Positions 44,961 to 49,752 of a stretch of DNA of 49,752 nucleotides are shown one piece after another. Positions within the stretch are counted from its first letter, which is position 1. Each line of letters opens with the position of its first letter. The DNA is from Catellatospora methionotrophica (GTDB lineage: Bacteria; Actinomycetota; Actinomycetes; Mycobacteriales; Micromonosporaceae): contig NZ_JAAOTJ010000034.1 of assembly GCF_011297335.1 (NCBI RefSeq), positions 1-49,752 of the forward strand. The letters run 5' to 3'. Under the pieces are notes generated by a model. It saw nothing but the letters and a program-made list of their open reading frames with translations. It was not told the origin of the DNA and made no database searches. A program made the position numbers and the translations under genes.

Positions 44961-45806
44961 CTACAGCAGGGTGAGGAAATGCCGGACCGTCGCCGCCATC
45001 GCGTCGCGGGCCGGGCGCAGATACTTGCGCGGGTCGACGAGCTTCGCGTCGCCGGACAGGACGTCGCGGACCGCGCCGGTGGCGGCGATGTTCAGCGCCG
45101 TGCCGATGTTGATTTTGACGAGGCCGCCGGTGACGGCCCGGCGCAGCTCGGCGTCGCCGACACCGGACGAGCCGTGCAGGACCAGGGGGACCGGGACGGC
45201 CGTCCGCAGGGCGGCGATCAGGTCGTGGTCGAGGGCGGCATCACGGCTGGTCATCGCGTGCGAGGAGCCGACCGCCACGGCGAGCGCGTCCACCCCGGTC
45301 TCGGCGACGTACGCGGCCGCCTCGGCCGGGTCGGTCCGCGCGCCGGGGGCGTGCGCGCCGAGCGGCGGTGCGCCGTCCTTGCCGCCGACGGTGCCGAGTT
45401 CGCTCTCCAGCCACAGGCCGTGCTCGTGGCAGAACCGGGCGGCTGCCCTGGTCGCGGCCACGTTCTCGGCGTACGGCAGGGTCGAGGCGTCGAACATGAC
45501 CGACGAGAAGCCGTGCTCGGGTGCCTGGTGCAGCAGGGCGGCCGACTCGACGTGGTCCAGGTGCAGCGCGACGTCGACCGAGGCCAGCTCGGCGACGGCG
45601 CGGGCGGCGGCGGTGATCGGGCCGAGCTGCCCGCCGTGGAACTTCACCGCGTTCTCGCTGATCTGCAGGATGACCGGGCGTCCCGCCGCGGCCGCACCGG
45701 CGGTGATCGCCTCGGCGTGCTCCAGGGTGATGACGTTGAACGCGGCGACGCCGGTCCCGGCGGCGGCCGCCTCGGCGACCAGCTTGCCGGTGGACACCAG
45801 GGCCAT
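44961..45806 (-). CDS. kbaY: Class II tagatose/fructose-bisphosphate aldolase (281 aa)
   Basis: A zinc aldolase cleaving a ketose 1,6-bisphosphate to DHAP and glyceraldehyde 3-phosphate. Zinc ligands are expected at His in LHLDHVES, and later His in VGSSHAM and LVLHGSSGV; phosphate is bound by NIGTALNIAATGA. ESELGTVGGKDGA is the usual active-site loop. The short length and operon partners favour GatY/KbaY/AgaY (tagatose 1,6-bisphosphate) over glycolytic Fba. The ATG overlaps the TGA of the upstream gene (TGATG) with GGGAGAG before it, so the true start is 45806 and not 45815. It is last in the operon. Confidence 0.88.
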   Translation of the reverse strand: MALVSTGKLVAEAAAAGTGVAAFNVITLEHAEAITAGAAAAGRPVILQISENAVKFHGGQLGPITAAARAVAELASVDVALHLDHVESAALLHQAPEHGFSSVMFDASTLPYAENVAATRAAARFCHEHGLWLESELGTVGGKDGAPPLGAHAPGARTDPAEAAAYVAETGVDALAVAVGSSHAMTSRDAALDHDLIAALRTAVPVPLVLHGSSGVGDAELRRAVTGGLVKINIGTALNIAATGAVRDVLSGDAKLVDPRKYLRPARDAMAATVRHFLTLL

Positions 45807-46900
45807 CAGATCCACTCTCCCGACTTCATGACACGGACGACGCGCACTTCGGCGTCGAGTTCGACCAGGTCGGCGCGCAGGCCGGGGCGCAGGGCGCCGA
45901 GGTCGTCGGCCAGGCCGATCGCGCGGGCGGGCGTGGTCGCGGCCATCGCCGCCACGTCGGTGATCGACAGGCCCGCACCGAGCGCCTGGCGCACCGCCGC
46001 GTCCATGGTCAGGGTGCTGCCGGCGATACTGCCGCCGGCCAGCCGGGCGACCCGGTCGGCGACGGTGACGGTCAGGCCGCCCAGGTCGTACTCGCCGTCG
46101 GGCATACCGGCGGCGGTCATCGCGTCGGTGATCAGCGCGGATCGGGCGGTGCCCGCGCTGTGCGCGACGTAGGCCAGGGTGCCGTCGTGCAGGTGTACGC
46201 CGTCGGCGACCAGTTCGCAGACGACCGTGGGGGAGTCCAGCAGCGCGACGATCGGGCCGGGCTCGCGGTGGTGCACCGGTCGCATGCCGTTGAACAGGTG
46301 TGTGCCGACCGTCGCGCCCGCCTCGACGGCGGCCATGACCTCGGCGTACGACCCGTCGGTGTGCCCGACCGCGGCGACCGTGCCGTGCTCGACCAGTAGC
46401 CGGATCGCGTCCATCGCACCGGCCCGCTCCGGCGCGATGGTGACCATGCGCAGCGCGCCGTCGGCCAGCTTGAGGATCTCGGTCAGCTCGTCCAGCGACG
46501 GGTCGCGCAGGAACGCGGGGTTCTGCGCGCCGCAGCGTGCGTGCGACAGGTACGGCCCCTCGAAGTGCACCCCCGCCAGCACGCCTTCGGCGACCAGTGG
46601 CGCGTACGCCAGCACCGCGTCGCGCATCAGCTCGAACGGCGACGAGACCAGGCTCGCCAGCATCGTGGTCGTGCCGTGGCGCAGGTGGAACGCGGCCGCC
46701 TGCCGGGCCTGGGCGGCGTCGCCGGTGGTGAAGGTGAACCCGCCGCCACCGTGATTGTGGATGTCCACGAAGCCGGGCAGCACCCAGCGGTCCGCCGCCG
46801 GACCCGGCTCGACCGAGCCGATCCGGTCACCGTCCAGGTGCAGGGCTCCTTCAACGACGCCGTCCGGCGTGACGATCCGCCCGCTGATCCGCTCGCTCAT
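45806..46900 (-). CDS. nagA: N-acetyl-amino-sugar-6-phosphate deacetylase (364 aa)
   Basis: An amidohydrolase giving amino-sugar 6-phosphate and acetate. Metal and catalytic residues appear in FVDIHNHGGGG, GVHFEGPYLSHARCG, VGHTDGSYAEV, GTHLFNGMRPVHHREPG and the catalytic Asp in LITDAMTAAGMPDGEY. The H-x-H motif of the first site is present (HNH). Its substrate is either N-acetylglucosamine- or N-acetylgalactosamine-6-phosphate; beside an AgaS-type SIS protein and a tagatose-type aldolase, the AgaA role is favoured. Translation is coupled to the kinase by an ATGA overlap with GAGGAG upstream. Confidence 0.93.
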   Translation of the reverse strand: MSERISGRIVTPDGVVEGALHLDGDRIGSVEPGPAADRWVLPGFVDIHNHGGGGFTFTTGDAAQARQAAAFHLRHGTTTMLASLVSSPFELMRDAVLAYAPLVAEGVLAGVHFEGPYLSHARCGAQNPAFLRDPSLDELTEILKLADGALRMVTIAPERAGAMDAIRLLVEHGTVAAVGHTDGSYAEVMAAVEAGATVGTHLFNGMRPVHHREPGPIVALLDSPTVVCELVADGVHLHDGTLAYVAHSAGTARSALITDAMTAAGMPDGEYDLGGLTVTVADRVARLAGGSIAGSTLTMDAAVRQALGAGLSITDVAAMAATTPARAIGLADDLGALRPGLRADLVELDAEVRVVRVMKSGEWI

Positions 46901-47829
46901 GCGCTCTCCTCGATCAGGTTCAGGGCGAGCAGGGCCGCGCCGAGGCAGCCGGACTCGTCGCCGAGTTCGGCGCGCACGATCTCCGGCACGCGGTGGAAGG
47001 TGACCTTCTTACCCAGCGCGTCGCGCAGCGGGGCCAGCAGCCGTTCGCCGGACTCGGCCAGGCCGCCGCCGATGACGACCAGTTCCGGGTCGTACAGTGC
47101 CTGGCCGGTGAGCAGGCCGTCGGCCAGCGCGTCGACGGTCTCCGCCCACACCTGGTCGGCGTGCGCGTCGGTGCCGAGCCGCGCGGCGACCTGCGCCGCG
47201 GTGGCGGGGCTGCCGGCGAGTTCGGCGTACCTGCGCTCGACCGCGCTCGCCGAGGCCAGCGCCTCCATGCAGCCGCGCTGGCCGCAGCCGCAGAGCGGAC
47301 CGCCGGGGCGTACCACGATGTGGCCGATCTCCCCGGCCGCGCCGTGCGCGCCCGCCATGACGGTGCCGTCGACGACGTGCGCGGCGGCGATGCCGGTGCC
47401 GATCGGCACCACGAGCACCTGCCTGCGGCCCCGGCCCGCGCCGAGCCGGGCCTCGGCCAGGCCGCTGGCCCGTACGTCGTGGCCGACCGCGGTGGGCAGG
47501 CCGGTGCGCGCCACGATCTCGCGGCGCAGCGGCACGTCCCGGAAACCGATGTTCGAGGAGTACGTCGCGATGCCGTTGGCCTCGTCGACGATGCCGGGCA
47601 CGACCACACCCGCGGCGACGGGCCGCCAGCCGCGCTCGGCGGCGGTCGCGGCCAGTCCGGCGGCCACGTCGAGGATGGTGCCGAGCACCGCCTGCGGCCC
47701 GCGCTCGCGGCCGGTGGCGTGGCGCTCGGTGTGGCGTACCGAGTGGGCGACGTCGACCAGGGCGCACTTCATGCCGGTGCCGCCCACGTCGATGGAGACG
47801 ACGACGTCGTCGGGCTGGTGCGGGGTCAT
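46897..47829 (-). CDS. ROK-family sugar kinase (310 aa)
   Basis: Phosphorylates a hexose or N-acetylhexosamine. ATP is bound by SIDVGGTGMKCALVD; the zinc motif GPLCGCGQRGCMEAL and the catalytic His in GEIGHIVVRPGG are ROK signatures; the active Asp lies in AVGHDVRASGLAEAR. Neighbours indicate an amino-sugar kinase (N-acetylgalactosamine kinase, AgaK-like), but specificity cannot be read. A strong GAGGAGGGGG site precedes the ATG. It follows the SIS gene by 40 nt. A kinase implies that the sugar enters unphosphorylated, so an ABC or other importer, not a PTS, is expected. Confidence 0.92.
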   Translation of the reverse strand: MTPHQPDDVVVSIDVGGTGMKCALVDVAHSVRHTERHATGRERGPQAVLGTILDVAAGLAATAAERGWRPVAAGVVVPGIVDEANGIATYSSNIGFRDVPLRREIVARTGLPTAVGHDVRASGLAEARLGAGRGRRQVLVVPIGTGIAAAHVVDGTVMAGAHGAAGEIGHIVVRPGGPLCGCGQRGCMEALASASAVERRYAELAGSPATAAQVAARLGTDAHADQVWAETVDALADGLLTGQALYDPELVVIGGGLAESGERLLAPLRDALGKKVTFHRVPEIVRAELGDESGCLGAALLALNLIEESA

Positions 47830-47869
47830 GCCCCCTCCTCGCTGCGCGCGCGGATGGCTGCTGGCTGCG

Positions 47870-48745
47870 TCATGACAGGACGACCGACCGGGTCAGGTGC
47901 CGGGGCTCGTCCGGGTTCAGGCCCTTGTGCTCGGCCAGCGCGACGGCGAACCGCTGCGCCACGATCAGGTGCGCGACCGGGTCGATGTCCGGGTCGTGGA
48001 CGAACGTCGCGCCGGTCGCCTCGACATCCTCGCGCAGGCCCGCCGGAACCTCGCCGAACGCCCACACCGCGCGGCCGGTGGTGCTGATGGAGATCGGGCC
48101 GTGCCGGAAGTCCATCGCCGGGTACGCCTCGGTCCAGAAGGTCGCCGCCTCGCGGCACTTGAGCGCGGCCTCCTGCGCCAGGCCGTTGGTCCAGCCCCGT
48201 CCGACGAAGGTGACCTGCTCGATGGTCGCCGGGTCGAGCGGCAGCGGCAGGTCGAGTGCGCGCCGCGCGTCGTCGGCGGCCTTGGCCAGGTCCTCGCCGA
48301 GGGAGGCGCGCAGCAGGGTGAGCGCGCTGGTGGCGAAGCGGGTCTGCACCACGGACCGCTCGTCGGCCCAGGGCAGCGCGATCACGTCGCGGGCCAGGGT
48401 CACCGCCGGGGTGTCCACGTCGCCGACGAGCACCGTGCTGCGGTCACCGGCTTTGCGCAGGATGTCGAGGACCTCGGTGGTGGTGCCCGACCGGGTGATC
48501 GCGACTATCCGGTCGTAGGGCCGGTCGACGGGGAACTCGCTGCCGGCGAAGGCGTCGGTCTCGCCCTGCCCGGCGGCTTCGCGCAGCGCGGCGTACGCCA
48601 TGGCCATGAACCAGGAGGTGCCGCAGCCGACGACGGCGACGCGCTCGCCGCCCCGGGGGAGCGCCCCGGTCGCCTCGGCGGCCTGCGTCACGGCCCGTCG
48701 CCAGAGGTCAGGCTGACTGTTGATCTCTTCGGCGACGTACGTCAT
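47870..48745 (-). CDS. agaS: SIS-domain amino-sugar phosphate isomerase/deaminase, AgaS-like (291 aa)
   Basis: Two SIS subdomains: the first with VVGCGTSWFMAMAYAALRE and AITRSGTTTEVLDIL, the second with VTFVGRGWTNGLAQEAALKCREAATFWTEAYPAMDFRHGPIS. This matches the AgaS/GlmS-C type, in which galactosamine-6-phosphate is deaminated and isomerised to tagatose-6-phosphate. The glutaminase domain of GlmS is absent. The ATG at 48745 has GGAGGAG 7 nt upstream and is preferred over 48760. First gene of the operon; gene order SIS-ROK-NagA-aldolase mirrors the chemical order of a GalNAc pathway apart from the missing tagatose-6-phosphate kinase. Confidence 0.9.
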   Translation of the reverse strand: MTYVAEEINSQPDLWRRAVTQAAEATGALPRGGERVAVVGCGTSWFMAMAYAALREAAGQGETDAFAGSEFPVDRPYDRIVAITRSGTTTEVLDILRKAGDRSTVLVGDVDTPAVTLARDVIALPWADERSVVQTRFATSALTLLRASLGEDLAKAADDARRALDLPLPLDPATIEQVTFVGRGWTNGLAQEAALKCREAATFWTEAYPAMDFRHGPISISTTGRAVWAFGEVPAGLREDVEATGATFVHDPDIDPVAHLIVAQRFAVALAEHKGLNPDEPRHLTRSVVLS

Positions 48746-48790
48746 GACGGGCTCCTCCAAGCAGGCGTGCGCGTAACGGCTCGAAAGTAC

Positions 48791-48816
48791 GGGTTTTCGC
48801 GCGCTATTCTGCGCGA
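48791..48816. promoter_or_regulatory. Candidate DeoR operator O1
   Basis: GGGTTTTCGCGCGCTATTCTGCGCGA; it contains TCGCGC/GCGCGA arms and resembles the site at 48876-48900. It lies in the divergent region before the SIS gene. Confidence 0.5.
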
Positions 48817-48875
48817 CGCCTGGGGCGATGGCAACTCAAGAGTCACATACGCGCAGCACATCGCGTTGCATGGGC

Positions 48876-48900
48876 GGGTTTCGCGCACTAGTGTGCACGC
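48876..48900. promoter_or_regulatory. Candidate DeoR operator O2
   Basis: Begins GGGTTTCGCGCACTAG and contains GCAC-TAGT-GTGC. It shares GGGTTT-CGCGC-CTA with O1 and lies just before the regulator gene; O1 and O2 are 85 nt apart. Confidence 0.5.
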
Positions 48901-48932
48901 ATCCGCTCAGAAATCGCGCAAACGGAGGCTCG

Positions 48933-49718
48933 GTGGACCGGTACGCCCGCTGGAACGCGCTGCTGGAACTGCTGACCGATTCCGGCCGGGTGACCGTCGA
49001 GGAGGCCGCCGAGCGCCTCGACGTCTCGCAGGCCACCATCCGCCGCGACTTCGACCAGCTCGCCCAGCAGCAGATGATCACGCGTACCCGGGGCGGCGCG
49101 GTCGCCAGCGGCGTCTCGTACGACCTGCCGCTGCGTTACAAGACCGCCAAGCACTCGGCCGAGAAGCAGCGCATCGGCACCGCCGCGGCCGCGCTGGTGC
49201 AGCCCGGCATGGTGGTCGGCCTCAACGGCGGCACCACCACCACCGAGGTGGCCCGCGCTCTGGCCGTACGCCCCGAGTTGAACTCTGTCTCCGAGGGCGC
49301 GCAGCTCACCGTCGTCACCAACGCGCTCAACATCGCCAACGAGCTGCTGGTCCGCTCGCGGATGAAGATCGTGGTGACCGGCGGCGTGGTCCGCCCGCAG
49401 TCGTTCGAGCTGGTCGGCCCGCTCGGCGGCGGCATCCTGCGCGAGGTCACCCTCGACCTGGTGCTGCTCGGCGTCAACGCGATCGACGTGACCCTCGGCG
49501 CGGCCGCCCACCACGAGGGCGAGGCGGCGATGAACTCGCTCATGGTCGCCCGCGCCAAGCGCGTGGCCATCATCGCCGACTCCTCCAAACTGGGCAGCCA
49601 CGCGTTCGCCCGCATCTGCCCCGTCGAGCGCATAGAAACCCTGGTCACCGACTCCAACGCCGACCCCGCCGCCGTCGCCTCCTTCCGCGAAGCCGGCCTA
49701 AACGTCATCGTCGCCTAA
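48933..49718 (+). CDS. agaR: DeoR/GlpR-family transcriptional regulator (261 aa)
   Basis: The HTH is at ~1-55 (RWNALLELLTDSGRVTVEEAAERLDVSQATIRRDFDQL). The sugar-phosphate sensing domain (~75-240) includes VGLNGGTTTTEVARAL, VVTNALNIANEL and GGVVRPQSFELVGP. GTG at 48933 has GGAGG 4 nt upstream; the longer frame from 48828 runs through the operator region. It faces the amino-sugar operon divergently, so it probably represses that operon until an amino-sugar phosphate binds. The symbol is given by role and context, not by proven orthology. Confidence 0.9.
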   Translation: MDRYARWNALLELLTDSGRVTVEEAAERLDVSQATIRRDFDQLAQQQMITRTRGGAVASGVSYDLPLRYKTAKHSAEKQRIGTAAAALVQPGMVVGLNGGTTTTEVARALAVRPELNSVSEGAQLTVVTNALNIANELLVRSRMKIVVTGGVVRPQSFELVGPLGGGILREVTLDLVLLGVNAIDVTLGAAAHHEGEAAMNSLMVARAKRVAIIADSSKLGSHAFARICPVERIETLVTDSNADPAAVASFREAGLNVIVA

Positions 49719-49752
49719 CACCCCGCCCGCCCCGCCCCGCCCCTCCCACCCC
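49719..49752. other. C-rich window end
   Basis: 34 nt made largely of C-runs; no gene or signal beyond composition. Confidence 0.4.

Noticed and set aside
44532..46172. 546-codon plus-strand frame over the aldolase/nagA region
   Set aside because: Shadow; the minus strand has overlapping, coupled genes of known families.

Overview
This window is high-GC chromosomal DNA from an actinobacterium, most likely a member of the Micromonosporaceae. That placement is an inference from the roughly 70% GC gene bodies, the MsiK/UgpC-type ATPase, the paired RDD proteins, DUF4032 and DUF3224 proteins, and the short intergenic palindromes. There is no rRNA. One intact tRNA gene, tRNA-Thr(TGT), is present. 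At least a dozen genes have a TANNNT-like hexamer only 5 to 7 nt before the start codon and no Shine-Dalgarno, which suggests leaderless transcription.

Layout. 1-24,300 is core-like: a small conserved hypothetical; a membrane-anchored PQQ-type propeller; a 1,227-residue secreted propeller/Ig/PKD protein; an RDD-RDD-aromatic aminotransferase operon; hppD; an ECF sigma factor with a membrane partner; an Lrp/AsnC regulator; a second PQQ-type propeller; class I fumarase; an AbiEi/DUF559 gene bracketed by palindromes and preceded by a DnaA-box cluster; IclR and HAD genes; cysS-rlmB; class II fumarase; an orphan sugar-ABC ATPase; and tRNA-Thr.

24,252-33,762 is a genomic island of about 9.5 kb integrated into the 3' end of tRNA-Thr. 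The last 45 nt of the tRNA plus 2 nt recur at the far end as a 47-bp direct repeat. The island carries a frameshifted IS481-type transposase, two genes of unknown function, an AlbA_2 (Schlafen-type) protein, a DUF2511 lipoprotein and a three-gene NaeI-like restriction-modification-Vsr cassette. No site-specific recombinase is visible.

33,763-44,933 is again core-like: a DUF3224 protein, a long Gly/Leu-repeat secreted protein, a 2TM protein with two TrkA-N (RCK) domains, a phospholipase A2-like protein, a DUF4032 kinase-fold protein, a secreted trypsin-like protease, a PAP2 phosphatase, an APC permease and an ACC deaminase/D-cysteine desulfhydrase-type enzyme. 44,961-49,718 is an amino-sugar operon (SIS protein, ROK kinase, NagA/AgaA, class II aldolase) divergent from a DeoR regulator. 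It fits N-acetylgalactosamine use by the Aga route: phosphorylate, deacetylate, deaminate/isomerise, cleave. No transporter or tagatose-6-phosphate kinase is in view.

The most notable non-coding signal is a set of palindrome families: three copies of a TTTCGGGTC hairpin (two of them beside a second GGAAGGTGCCC element), a pair of 65-nt hairpins in mirror orientation 17.6 kb apart, and a trio of GCAACTCTTTAAGAGTTGC palindromes.
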